DNA of 64,000 nucleotides from Campylorhamphus procurvoides (taxonomy: Eukaryota > Chordata > Aves > Passeriformes > Dendrocolaptidae). Of this stretch, positions 25,435 through 37,329 are shown piece after piece (positions within the stretch are counted from its first letter, which is position 1; each line of letters opens with the position of its first letter). The notes under the pieces are model-generated. The model searched no databases. It was not told the origin of the DNA and was given only the letters and a program-made list of their open reading frames with translations. A program made the position numbers and the translations under genes. The stretch lies in contig WBMV01000269.1 of NCBI GenBank assembly GCA_013396655.1, forward strand, positions 124,001 to 188,000, written 5' to 3'.

Positions 25435-25481
25435 AGGCCAAGGGGAACACATCACAGCAGAAGAGCCTTGGCAGCTGAAAG
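25435..25481 (+). other. candidate 47-nt exon bounded by strong splice sites
   Basis: The acceptor is preceded by a long pyrimidine-rich tract (25399-25431) ending in TTTTTAG. The donor is AAAG|GTGAGT, the near-perfect U1 match. The 47 bases are open in one frame, reading GQGEHITAEEPWQLK with one spare base at the end. The product is not recognised; it could equally be an exon of a non-coding RNA or a chance pairing of two good splice signals. The small size is unusual but within the range of real exons. Confidence 0.27.
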
Positions 25482-25636
25482 GTGAGTTAGGGCACTGGAG
25501 GGACAAATTCAAACACTGGGCTCCCCTGAGCTGCACAAAGTGGGAAGGAAATTCCACAATGGGCTGAGAGCTCAAAATGGGTAATTGTGCAACTCAGTGG
25601 GCCAGATCTAAGCACATACAACCCTGGAGAAGTGTC

Positions 25637-25669
25637 TTATATATATATATCTATATCTATCTATCTCTA
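25637..25669. repeat. (AT)n/(CTAT)n microsatellite
   Basis: A compound simple repeat: a run of TA dinucleotides followed by CTAT tetranucleotides. It is probably length-polymorphic. Confidence 0.9.
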
Positions 25670-26573
25670 CATCCCCATGTTCACATACAGCCAGGACTCT
25701 CTCTATTACAGACTCAAGTGGCTGCACAGGCAGTGGAAATAACCAACTTTGGAGCTGCAGCTGCTAAATGTGCAGGTCTGGAACTGGAAACAGCATGGGA
25801 TTTTGCCAGTGTTCCCTTAGGAATGCTGTCCCTAAGACTGTGGCTGTGCTAATAGGGTGGATGGGGCTGGAGGTTTGAGCTCATCAGGCAGGGGCTCCAT
25901 GGGTGAGCCCTGCAGGGAGCTCATGCTTATTAAAGTTATAAAACTTATTAAACTGGGTTTTTTTCTGACTGCTAATTTACACAGGTATTCTGACACAATA
26001 TGGATACACCAGGCTGGTTCTGCACAGAGTTTAAACACGTTTTTGATTTTAAGCACGCCACATCAGAAGAAATCCCTATAAAGATTGACACATCAAAGTG
26101 TTTTGGTAGGTAAAGATGTAAATTTTCAGGCACTTCTACTGCACAAGTAAACAACAATTAAAGAAAGACATAAAAACAGATCGTCAAAAGAGTAATCTCA
26201 TTAATTTCTGGATTTATAGGCTCATTCCCACCTCGGAGACTCAGATTAGAGCAAGCAGAGACACAAGGAGTTCCTGAGAGCTCCCAGGTTCAGGATTTTG
26301 CTCCCAAGCTAACAAATTATACCCTTACTGAGTGCCTCTTGGTGTGGATTTGGCAATTGCTACCCTTGGTTTTACCCAAAGGAATTCTAATGTTGGGATT
26401 TCCATCAGGGAGAGAACAAAACACATAGGATTTCATTAATTTTCTATAATTTTCCTTCACAGATAAGAAGTTCATTATGGGCCATGGGCCTTCTATTTGC
26501 AGGGCAGAAAGCTTGAAGTGAAAGGACTTTGGGCAGTCAGAAAAAAGTAAAAGAAACCAAAACAAGAAGAGAA

Positions 26574-26862
26574 AAAGCAAGAAAAATCTTGATGCAACCA
26601 CATGGGCAGTGAAAGCAATTGCCCTTAGTTATTTTGTCATGGAATGAAAAGCTAAAGCTAATCCCCTTAGCTTTCCCATGTGAAAATGGAATCCAAAGCT
26701 AATCCCTTTACAGTAGCTACACCACATGAAATGGGGTGTTTAAACAAATCCCCTTAATCATCATGGCAAGAATCAGGGAGCTAAAGTCAATCCTTTTAGC
26801 AACCTGTGTGAAAGAGGGAACCAAAGCAATCTCCTTAGCTATGCTAGCCTTAATAATGAACT
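26574..26862 (+). repeat. degenerate tandem repeat, about 41-bp period, about 7 units
   Basis: Units start with an AAAGCAA or AAAGCTAAT-type phrase, continue with a CCCCTTAGC-type phrase, and end with TGTGAAA or GGAA-type phrases. Unit starts fall at about 26574, 26612, 26654, 26695, 26742, 26783 and 26823, a spacing of 38-47 bases. The copies are strongly diverged, so this is an old minisatellite. No matching interspersed family is recognised. Confidence 0.72.
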
Positions 26863-27374
26863 CTATCAACCTTTTCAACTATTTTGACATCAAATTATCA
26901 GTGCCATTCTTCTCACCCATCATTGGTATGCAGTGACATCGATGGCACAGTAAGTCCAGCAGTACTACCCCAATTTTATGGCATAAATTACATGCCTAAT
27001 GCTCATTTCATCACAGTATCCACGTATCCATTAGCTGAGAGGACAAACAGAATGTTTGAGCTCTTCCTTCAGAAAAAACTAAGGAGTTGGGAGTATTCCC
27101 TACAGTATGGGAAGCTGATGGAAAGGACTACCAGCCATGTAGAGAAGTCACTGAGCAAGGCCATACTGAGCATATCATCACATTATTCACTGTTGTATCT
27201 GTTCAACTTTAATTTATTTTGCTTGTTCTAAAACATGCCCAGTTTCCAGCACTACTAGCAAAGCTAAAAGAATCATTAAAAACTTCTTAAAAGGACTGTT
27301 GCTAGTTGAATTCATACATACTTATACCATTTCGTGGTAGCCTTGTCTGGGGCCTTTATTGGTTCTCCAAACAG

Positions 27375-27445
27375 ATGTGTCTAAAACATACCCCAGGATG
27401 ACCAAACCTCCAGGGACACTCATGGAAACCTCTGCCACTTGCCAG
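27375..27445 (+). other. candidate 71-nt exon
   Basis: A moderate acceptor (TTCTCCAAACAG at 27363-27374) and a strong donor (CCAG|GTGAGA at 27445/27446) bound 71 bases. One frame is open: two leading bases, then 23 codons beginning VSKTYPRMTK. That frame is phase-compatible with the candidate exon at 25435-25481, which leaves one spare base. No protein family is recognised. A chance occurrence or a non-coding transcript are the alternatives. Confidence 0.18.
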
Positions 27446-28017
27446 GTGAGACCATCCAGTTCTCTTCATTCACGATTGTCTTACCCAGAAGAAACAAAAT
27501 TCAGCTACAACACCTGCCTTCTCCAACAGCACGTGTGATCTTTCAGTTTATTTCTGCAAGTTTTAAACTCCTAGGATAGGATTCTTTTGATTAAATACAA
27601 CAGCAGAGGATTATCCTCATAAATCTGAAATACAGTCCTAAATTATTATTCATAAACACCTGGGCTCCTTTTGATTTTGTTCTCCACCGAATTGTGACTA
27701 TTAAAAATAATTCTGTTCCCTTATTAGCAGTCAATAAACATATATGCAAACTGTTTTCCACATTTTGAAGCAGATTATTGGGATTATATGAAGAGTATCC
27801 AATTCTGCTGTGACTGCTTAGAGAAATCCATATCCATATGGTGAAAGCCTCTGTAGTCACTTGGATCCTTTTGCAGGGAATGCACCTGAAATCAGGTGTG
27901 ATAATTGTTGTGTGAAGTCTCTCATCTTAAATCTGCAATTCTCCATGTTTTGCACTAGCAATTGCTGCAGAATTTAAATAGTCACTGTTCTTCAGACAAG
28001 GGTTTTCAGGCTCAAAA

Positions 28018-28042
28018 ATATATATATATAATATATATATAA
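28018..28042. repeat. (TA)n microsatellite
   Basis: An interrupted TA dinucleotide run of about 25 bases, simple sequence only. Confidence 0.9.
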
Positions 28043-28049
28043 TCCCATC

Positions 28050-31000
28050 ATTTAAAGCATCAGAACATAAATTATTGGCTGCAATTTGCAAAGTGTGTGC
28101 TTATAGAGGACTGGAAAATGCTTCAAGCTTGATAATCTGGTTACTTTTCTGTTACTTTAAAAATTCATTCAATGTGTTTAAATTTCTGCAAAAGGTTCAA
28201 AGGTAAAGTTGGTGTGGCTTTGTTTTTGGATTTTTAGCCTTCTCTTAAATCTAAGTAAAGACTTCACTATAAGGTCAGGCTCCTGCAAATCCTTAAGAAT
28301 ATATTCCTTCTTTCATTTTTCATTAGATGTAAGAGATCCACTTTCAGAAAACAAATTTTTCCTGTCTCTAAAAATGATCAAAAGAAAGCAGAAGTTTGGC
28401 TGGAGTTGCCCTCAATTACTGACCACAGCATAGGAATAAAAAGCAGCAACCAGTCATGAGACGGTGAAGGGTTTTTGGGTGCTGCCATTTTTACCTTTTT
28501 CTCTTGGAAAAAAAATATTAAATTATGGCATTTGGAACAATCCAGAGAGATTTCTTTTCAGAACAGCTAGATATTTCTCATCTCCTTTAGCATTTCTGAG
28601 AGCATTTCCTAAGCACACAGGAGTTTCAAAGGGTATTTCCCATGAGCTCAGTGCAGCCCTTCTGAAGGCTCTGAAAATCCAATGGTTCAGACAAAGAGAT
28701 GCTCAGTATGCACCTGGTATTTCCATAAATATTGCTTTTCTCCCCTTTGCTTTTGTCCTTCCTTTGCCTTCAGTGTGTGCTGAAGGCAGCACTCAGCGTG
28801 CCATTCTTTCTAGCTCCATGTGTGTGCACAGTGAAGGCTGAATTATATTAGGAAATATCATATTTAATTGGCAACATGTATGAGTGAATGTTTGGAATTT
28901 TAGAGTATTTACCTGCTGACAAACCCCATGCAAATTCTATAACATAACAGTGCTGAGAATATTCTCCACAGAACCTGAATGAATCATTCTCCCTCCTTCA
29001 ACCACATATATTTTCCTTCCCAAAACACAATTCTTTACAGAAAATAAAGCAAGAATGTGCTAATTTTCACTAAATTATACTTCCTTTTCTTTCCTTACTG
29101 CCACCAAGATATTGTAAATTTCTAAATGCAAGATATGAATGTACAACCTGGGAAGGCCTAAAAGCTGTTTTTTTTGCACTGAGCACACAGACCTGTGCTA
29201 TTTATTGATTTTAATTTCTAACCAATGTATTCTTGAGAAGAACAATACAGAATTTAGCATACATTTTGTTGGGCTGCACAACTGAAAAAGGTAATTTTTT
29301 ACTGGGCTCCACTGGTGACAATATTTCTCTCTCACACCTAAAATCAGAAAACATTACAGAAAATGTAAATAGTGCTACTATCAGTCTTTGCTACATGATA
29401 TACAACATACATGGCAAAATAATCAATTTTCTGTGTGCATTATAATTAAGGCACATGTGATACACAAGCTATTTAAAATCAGCATTCAAAGAAAATTAAG
29501 GAAATAGTTTTATATTTGCTGTTGAGCAGTTTCTGGGCATTGACTGCATGAACTATTTCTAACCAAACACTCTTTTTTAAGGAAAAACTGGCTGGTATTT
29601 TAGCCTCAAGCTTTACAAAACTGCCTCCTTGTTTCCTTTTGCATTATTATATTCCTCATACAAGTCAGACAGTATTTAAACCCCCCAACAAATCAGAGTC
29701 CTTAATGGTCAGGAAAGCAGAAAATAAGAAAGAAAGGATGGGAGGGAATCAGGGAAGTCACACCTTGGGCAAGAAAAACCCAGCTCTCTAAGGGGTCATT
29801 TAATTTCACTATGAAGTTGATACACATAAATTTCATCCATGTGGCTTTCAACATGGCTTTTGATTTAATAAAATGTTTGACCAATCATGGAGTTCCTAGT
29901 TCAGTAAGTTAGTAGGAGGTCACCCTGCTACAAATCCAGGGGGAAAATGCTCCTGCTCCACAGGTAGTTCCAGTTCTACAGAAGAAATTTGCCTTTACTA
30001 GCAATATATACATATACAATAGTATTTAAATTAAACAGGAATGGCAACACAATGCAAAAAGGATAGGAAACATTACTAACATAGTTCAGCTTTGCCACAT
30101 AATACACCAAACCAAATAAATTGCATTTAATTAGAGACTCCTCATGCCTTCCTATTACAGAGGACTATGTAAATATAAACCTCTCCTATACTGAACCATA
30201 CAAATGGGTTTATAATCCTCCCTCATTACATTTGCTTTTCTGTAAGTGGTTTGTGGGGGGTGGTTTTTTGATTTTGGTTTTAAACTACAGAAAATGATTT
30301 GTCACTGTTTGGACTATGAATGGTGTAGATCTGAACACACAGCTCTAAATGGACCCAAATATAAATACCCAAATATCCAAATAAGAACACAACAGTGTAT
30401 TTTGCCACTAAAAATCCTCCTTGGAATCTGTAACCAGATGCTTCACACCAAAATCATCAGGATCCTGCCCAAATTTATGTACAAAAAGGAGGATGACAAA
30501 TACTCTCTCCTCTTCACAAGGCTTAGCACATTCTGTAAATTTAACTATTTCTCTGATAACCCTCGTCCATCCAGTAGGTTTTCAAATTCCCAGCACACTC
30601 ACAGCTAATTCTGTGGCCCCAGAGTTTTCATGCAAGTAAATTGAAGATTTTTGCCATTTTACCAGGAAATAGAGGCAAACCCAAGGATTCAGGTGTGCAC
30701 CAATTGATTTAGACATTGACAGATCCTGGGACAAGAAAACTTTTTATGTTCTAAGAGATGCTCTGAAAAGAAACATGGAAACTCAATTCCCACAGCCAAG
30801 TCATTTCATGTTAGCAGCAGCAACTCCTCTGAAAAGCTTTCCTGGACATTTAACAAGATCTTGGCTATACCTAATTGTTTAATCCCTGCAGATGGAAATG
30901 AATCTCAAAAAAACCACAAACCCTACCCTTCAGCTTACCTTTTTCCTCAAATCACAACTCGACTGTCAAAAAGGATTCTAAAAACAGCATTGCAGAGGAT

Positions 31001-31347
31001 GGTGCCTGATTATGCCCAAATTACAGCTCAAATACGTGACTTCCAATATTTTTCTTCGTGTCTTCTCTGTAAATTCCCCATGTTGTGTGAAAATCTGATT
31101 AGCTCCCTTCCCTTCCCTTCATCCCTGTTAAATGCTCTGACAGATAAATCCCCACCTTGTACTCAACTCGTTATTAAAACCACAGCCTCTATGACACCTC
31201 TGAAATCCTGCTGCTGAGCTTCCAGACATGGAAGTACATATTTTTACTAAAGCTGAACTGCTAGAACAGAGGGAAGAACTTACATTTTTAGATATATAAA
31301 ATGACCCCAAGTTCTTAGAACCTTGAAACCTTAAACCCCACATATCA
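28050..31347. other. AT-rich unique DNA, no gene seen
   Basis: No recognised element. The frames at 28464-28841 and 30246-30608 (+), 120-125 codons, have no domain and no coding-type conservation visible from the sequence alone. Confidence 0.5.
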
Positions 31348-31624
31348 AGTGACAGGATGACAGAAAAACAGCCTCAAGTTGAGCCATGGGGAGGTTTAGA
31401 TTGGCTATCAGGGCTTTTTTATTTTCTTTTTCTGCAGAAAAGGTTATCAAACATTGGAACAGGCTGCCCAGGGATGGAGTTGAGTCACCAGCCCTGGAGA
31501 TGTGTAAAAACATGCCAATGTGACACTTAAGGACATGGCTTAGGGGTGGACTTGGCAGTGTCAGGTTTGTGCTTGGACTCAGAGATCTGAAAGGCCTTTT
31601 CCAAACAAAATGATTCCATGATTT
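31348..31624 (+). mobile_element. CR1 LINE 3'-end fragment, plus strand
   Basis: An older CR1 copy than the one at 18 kb. It is recognised by the GTGACAGGATGACAG start, GGGGAGGTTTAGATTGG, the GGAACAGGCTGCCCAGGGAT phrase near 31458, GGACATGGCTTAGGGGTGGA near 31533, and a decayed end (CCTTTTCCAAAC then ATGATTCCATGATT). A poorly matching T-rich stretch at about 31412-31436 interrupts the body. It carries no usable frame. It lies about 100 bp upstream of an LTR-like element, forming a small repeat cluster. Confidence 0.9.
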
Positions 31625-31721
31625 GTTGGCAGTAAAATGAAATACTGCCAAACAGAAGCATTTGTCTTGTACTGCCTTTTTTTCCTGTTGACTTTCACAC
31701 AGCTTTAATTTGAATTCTGTT

Positions 31722-32156
31722 TGCTGTGCCTGCCTGGGAGAGAGTTCATCTCCTTCCCAGCTGCCCACGTGGTGCTGTGTCTGTACTGGGGAGCCAAACC
31801 AGTGCTGGGAACACCTGTGGGGATGGTGTTTGCACAGCAGCAGTGCCTTCTGCTTCTCCCTCTGCCCTCTCAAGGAGCAGGGCAGGGGGGATAAGGGGTG
31901 GGAGGGGGCACACACTCACCAAAGGGATATTCCACCCCCCATATTATTTCACTCTGAGGATGGTGGAGGTGGGATTTGCAAAGCAGCCACAGCTTGGAGA
32001 CTGGGGGGTCTGCTGGTGAGAAGTGGCTTTGAGTCATTTACACACAGACATGCCCTTACCAAGACTGTCTTTGTCTTGACCCACAAGTTTTCACCCTTCC
32101 AGTTTTCTCTCCCATCCCACTGGGGGGCTTTGGGCAAGTGGGTTTTGCTCAGTGCA
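31722..32156 (+). mobile_element. diverged solo LTR, ERVL-type, plus strand
   Basis: The block has the layout of an avian class III (ERVL-like) long terminal repeat. A CCTGGGAGAGAGTTCATCTC start is followed by an AAAGGGATATTCCA motif at 31920-31933. Near the end come GACTGTCTTTGTCTTGACCC (32064-32083), TTTCACCCTTCC, TTCTCTCCCATCCCACTGGG (32104-32123) and a terminus at about AGTGCA. It has the TG...CA form if it starts at 31722. No internal viral region or second LTR is nearby, so it is a solo LTR left by recombination. Overlapping frames on both strands are incidental. Exact ends and subfamily are uncertain. Confidence 0.75.
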
Positions 32157-34062
32157 CCAGATGATTACACATAAAGAAGCAGAGGATGTCTTTGTACCAG
32201 GATGCCTTTTCACTAAGTCAAAGAGCAGCCCAGGAGCTCAGAAACACAATCAGGCCTCAATTCTGGTTTTAAATACCCTCATGTATCTAATTCAGCCCCC
32301 AGCTCCTGACCTTAAGCTCTGTTTGTAGAGACAGCTCAGTGAACACACCTTTCTGTGAGCTCTTTCACCCGTCATAGTGAGTGATGCATCATTAAAAGTA
32401 CTCTACAATATTCAAACCAGATTACAGAGACCAGGAAGTGTCATCATACATCTGATAGCATGAAAAATATGTTTTCTATAAAAAGGAAACATTCTTAAGT
32501 TGTCTTCTAACAGTACTTCTCAAGGGTAAGTGGTTTGGTAAATATTTAAAACACCAAAGTTACACAAAATTATATAAATATTTTGGTCAGGAGCACTCAC
32601 TGAAGGATGATGTACATTTAGATATCTAGGAGTGGGAATATCACAGATAGATTATCATGAGGTATAAAACTACATTTCTAGAGGACAATTATGAGTCACA
32701 GTGAGAACCAGCTGAACATGAGCTCCCAAAATGCTTCCTGCAGTGAGAAAGTCTCCTGGGCTCTCCTGAATGGTTAAACAGGAGAGTAGAAAAATGGTAT
32801 GATGACCTGTAAATGCAGAAAATAATGAAATTCACTCTAAATACTGCATAGTTATGTCCAGATTTTCAAAGCAGAAGTCCACAATGACCTTAACCTTGGA
32901 GGCAGAGCAGCAATGAAGGGCTTTATCCATTTAGATACAGTATGAAGCTAAGGAGAAGAATCAGACAGTAGGAAGCCTTTGGAAACAGTGATCCATTTAA
33001 TTAATGGAACAAATTACCAAGGGAAATTATAATTTCTTGATATAGTTAAAAATTCTGTACTGCAGTGAAACACTTGCTACAGAGTAAACACAAGGGTCAG
33101 CCCTGAAATCTCTCAGTCTCTGAAATAACTGGGAGCTCATCAATTGCTCCTTCTGGTCACCAGGAATTTAAATATTGATTAGATCTATCAGTTACAATAT
33201 TAAAAGTGAAGATTAGAATTACTGACAATACTGTAATTCACACTGCTACATGGCATGAGTAAATTGCTGTCATCCTTACAATCAGCACTGAAGCAGCATG
33301 TGGATTTCAAATGTTTATTTACAAATACACATAATTTACCTGGTTCCTATTTCACATTTTTTGCTGTTTACTGAGAGGTTCAATAAAGGAAGGGACTTCA
33401 GCTTTTCTCTCTTTAGAAGTGTTTTAGTTTTATGTGACTTTAAAGGAAAGCAGGAGAACTCTAAAAAACAATCAGAAAATTAATACTTAAAAGTGTATTG
33501 TATAAGAATGTTCCAAGATATATTGGCCCAATCACTTCCTGGGATATAAGTTAAAAGGTGAAGATAGATGCAGCTACATTGAAAGAAATGTTTGAAAAGA
33601 AATGTCTGCAGGAAAACCTCAGCATCATCTGTGATAAACAGCACCAAGCCATTCAAAACCGGGTTACTCTAAAGTATTTAATTAGCTAAGAAGCAGCTAA
33701 AAAAATTATAAATTATTGTCTGGTTAATTTACTATAAAACAACCATTTTAAAAGAGAGGGTAAAATAATCAGTCTGGCAGGGGAAAAAATCAGTCCTTTG
33801 ACAAGATCAGCCTCAAAAATTCCTAACAGGAAAGGAATCACAACACTGTGCATTAGAGACAGCTATTGAAAACATGGAAAAGATCCCCCAAAGCAAGAAG
33901 AGATTCAAACCAGAATCACTTCCATGAGTAAATCAAGAGGAAAATTACAAACTGACAAGGAAACTGTTCAAATAACTGTGGGGACCATGATTAAAGTAGT
34001 TTCATCACTCACACAGCTGCCAAACAATTCAGAGAACTTCCAGGAGGTTCTTTCCTGCTCAG
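32157..34062. other. unique DNA, no gene seen
   Basis: No named repeat or gene. A donor-like AAGG|GTAAGTGG at 32524 sits only 12 bases after a CTAACAG acceptor, too short to be counted as an exon. Confidence 0.45.
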
Positions 34063-34120
34063 ACTGCACATTTTGCCTGCTAGGACAAGTCAAGGGAGCT
34101 TGCACAAGTCTCTTCTACAG
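34063..34120 (+). other. candidate 58-nt exon
   Basis: The acceptor GGTTCTTTCCTGCTCAG (34046-34062) has a good pyrimidine tract, and the donor CTACAG|GTAAAT is a good consensus match. The interval is open in the frame that reads CTFCLLGQVKGACTSLFY, which is also the 3' part of a 66-codon frame starting at 33924. No family is recognised. It may be an exon of an unannotated transcript or a chance pair of splice signals. Confidence 0.2.
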
Positions 34121-37061
34121 GTAAATGTCTCTCAGCTTTGTGTTGTCAGTCACCTTGTCTTTCTTCTAGACTGATTTTTTGAGTTTATAAAGTGGCTACT
34201 TCAAAATTAATATTTAGATTCACGTCAGAAGCAGAATATTTTTTTATGATTAACTTTCTACTGTGAATAAGATGACCTTATTGCAAATTATCAGCTGCAG
34301 AATAGATTCAGTTCATGCAAAATAGAGAATTCTTAAAATTAAGTAAAGGTACTTATGGAAAGCCTTGAAAGCATCCTCAAAGATGATCACAGAGCTGGAT
34401 TTCCCAATAAAAATTGCAAGGAAAAGTTAAACTGAAGCTGAGCTACAGAGAGATTTGGAAAGAACTTTTTCCTTTTCTATCCATCCTCTCCACCAGCCTT
34501 TCCTCACAGCACAGGGGCTCCAGTCACACAGCCTGTGAGCAAGTGTTGCTCATAAAATTGTGTTAAATTGCTTAATGGGAAATAAATAATTTTTTTTAAA
34601 GTTATACTGAAGGCAGAAGGAAAAAACTCTTTAAAACAAGTTTGTCCAAAGTGTGTTATTTTATCAGTATTATTATTATTAGGAAGGTTGTGGACCACTA
34701 TATTTCAGTTAGACTTATAGGCTTTTCGTTCCTTTCTTCCCTGATTTTCACAACCTTGTCAACTTCATAAACTATGTTTAATGTTCTAGGAAAAAAACCC
34801 TGCCCTTTTAATAGAGGCTAAGAAAGAAACTCACTGTGTGCTGATGGTTCCCATGCACTCACTGCCCTCCCCACCAGCTCCACTCACATCCTCTTTGGAA
34901 ATACAAGTTGGGCCTTCCCACTTTGGGTACCAATCCTTGTCCTGGGTTTTCAAGGTCACAAAGTGGCAGCTTGTTGAGCCAAGATCTCCTTTCATCCCAC
35001 AGCACGTGCTTTTCATAAATCAATCAGTCATTTGGAACCATAGCCCAAAGAACAGAGGAAGTATCAGATGTGTCCATTATTAAAGGAGAAATTTTAGACA
35101 TCCCAGCACTGAGAAGCTAAATTGGAACTCAATCAACAAAAGTTGATGCTATTGACCTCAAAGATATTAATGTTTGATGCTGCATTTTTGTAGCTCTAAG
35201 CACTAAATTTATTACCTGTTTGAAAGATGATGAAAAAAACCTGCCAAGCAAATAAAGAGAATGGTTGAAAGAAGAGCTATTGTATTTTCCTGCTTCAAGA
35301 AGGGTGCCCAAATCATTTGGAAGAAAATTAAAAGCTCAAATCACATATTACCAAGGAATGGATAACACAGTTGTGCATGAGTCATGTTTGCAGCTAAATG
35401 ATGGGTTTGCATACAAATGCCACACACAAACCATTGTGCTGTATCTTCATTTGCTTGAGGAGCTGCCCCCAGAGGTTACCAAAACTGCTGAAAGCCTACA
35501 AATTTTACATGATGAAGCTACTATAAATAAAAACTCTGGAAAATGAAGGTTAAGGTGCTGCAAGCTCCAAAAGAATACCTCCTGATTTTTCCTCCTGTTT
35601 CACTCTGGCCTCTTAGTTTAAAGTCTCTGGGGCTTACTCAATATTACCCAAATCCCAAGCATTATTATTTCAGTTGCTCTTTAATTTAATGGAAACCTTT
35701 CTGGTGGCTGAATATGCTGGTAAATTAATGACTTTTGTTAATGTCACAGGCTCGAGAAAACCCATCATCCCATCCTCCTAACCTCAAAAATGCTCATCAG
35801 AGCAGTAACTATACATAAATGACATTTTTCTTACCCACATCAACCCTACACATACACCTAAAAACCTCCTAGGCTTGATTAAAGTAACATGAAAGATTTG
35901 GATGGCACCTGAACCAAAATCTCCATCAAACCCACAAACAATTCTCAGTTTGTCCCTCCTCTCCAGGAAAGAAGGACAAGCTGCTGTGCCCATCAGGGGA
36001 CAGAGGAGGTTCTCAATTCTGCAGTGATAATTTCAGTGAGTTACATTTCACATTGTGAGTTCTGTTAGGACAGATTAGGAGATGGCACCTCTGAGACTTG
36101 TGCAAGGTTTGCAAAGACAAGAGTTTATCTGCTCATTACTAAATCAGTAAGTTTAATAGGAGTTATTAGCCTACCCCAAACCCACTGTTTTATCTTACAT
36201 TTCAAAAAGAATCAAGGTAATAATTAAATGAACAGTCGCTTTTTCCAGAGACTGCATATAAAAGACATGAAAAAGCATACAAATATCATATTCTATTCAT
36301 TCCACCAGCACTTGTAAATTCAATTTTCTCCTTACTTTTGTGCAAGGCACAGCATCCCAAAATAACTTAAATACCGACAGTTTAAAAATACATTACAATT
36401 CAGCTTTGACTTCAGTATCTTTAATATTGTATGAGCCAAAGTAATTAATGTAACTTTTTGTATTTTGATGGCTTCACATATTTTTCCAATATGTTCAGAT
36501 ATCCAAACCACAAGGGGTATTTGAGATATTTTAGTGAAGTTTGTCAGAATGACACTAACTGAAAAAATCAGCCAATATTGACATTAATCAGCATTTCTAC
36601 ATAACTGTCAGTGAACCTACTTGACTCCATTTCATATCTGACTCCACTATTTATTTTGGGGGTTATTTTTGTCCTTGTTTCCTCTTTCTGCACCATTTCT
36701 GAGATGCAGCATTGCCAGGAGCTCCTTTTGCTCACAGCAAATGTTGACTTTCAGTCCACTGTAAGAAATGGAGGACCTTGACTGCATATCCATGTGACAA
36801 CATCTTAAATGGATCATCCTTCTCCAAATCACATGTTCTCATCTCTGCAACTTGCCCAAAAGTTTGCTCAAAAATGTCTTCTTTAAAGTGCACATGAATC
36901 TTTATCCCATTTACAGATTAGAAGAATTTATTAACAGTTTAGACACATTTGCTTCTTGTGTTAACCACACTTAATTTATCAGGTTTCTCTCATAGTACTC
37001 ATTTTTACCTTTTCTGCCTATTTTATGTCCCAGGAAGCCTTTTTCTCTCTGCTTTCCTCAT
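34121..37061. other. unique DNA, no gene seen
   Basis: No named element. AT-rich unique sequence with occasional T-runs (for example near 34592-34600); frames are short and motif-free. Confidence 0.45.
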
Positions 37062-37210
37062 GCTGGATGGCCAAGCCCAGAGAGTGGTGGTGACTGGAGT
37101 TACATCCAGCTGGTGGCCCGTGATGACTGTCCCCCTGTTCTCAGCACTGGGGAGGTGCCACCTCAAATCCTGTGCTCAGGTTTGGGCCCCTCACCCCAAG
37201 GAAGACATTG
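37062..37210 (+). mobile_element. CR1 LINE ORF2 fragment with internal deletion, plus strand
   Basis: Translation gives RVVVTGVTSSWWPV, which matches the conserved stretch just before the catalytic-loop region of CR1 reverse transcriptase. Immediately afterwards comes CAQVWAPHPKEDI, which belongs much further toward the C-terminus of CR1 ORF2. The two parts join at about 37140-37155, where the sequence TCAGCACTGGGGAGG resembles both flanks, so several hundred bases were lost, possibly by microhomology-mediated deletion. The intervening catalytic portion is absent; the copy is dead. Confidence 0.82.
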
Positions 37211-37329
37211 TATGCTATGGTTATTGCTATAGAAGAACCTAAAGCTTTTAAGAATTTACAGAATAACTGAAATTATATCTTGTGTGCTTTCCAAATGCCT
37301 GCCAGCCTCCCTGCCCACCAAAAAATTCC

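Noticed and set aside
31331..31915. 194-codon minus-strand open frame
   Set aside because: It runs antisense through the CR1 fragment at 31348-31624 and the LTR at 31722-32156, so it is a repeat shadow and not a gene.
32513..32524. 12-nt interval between a CTAACAG acceptor and a GTAAGT donor
   Set aside because: Too short to support as an exon from sequence alone.
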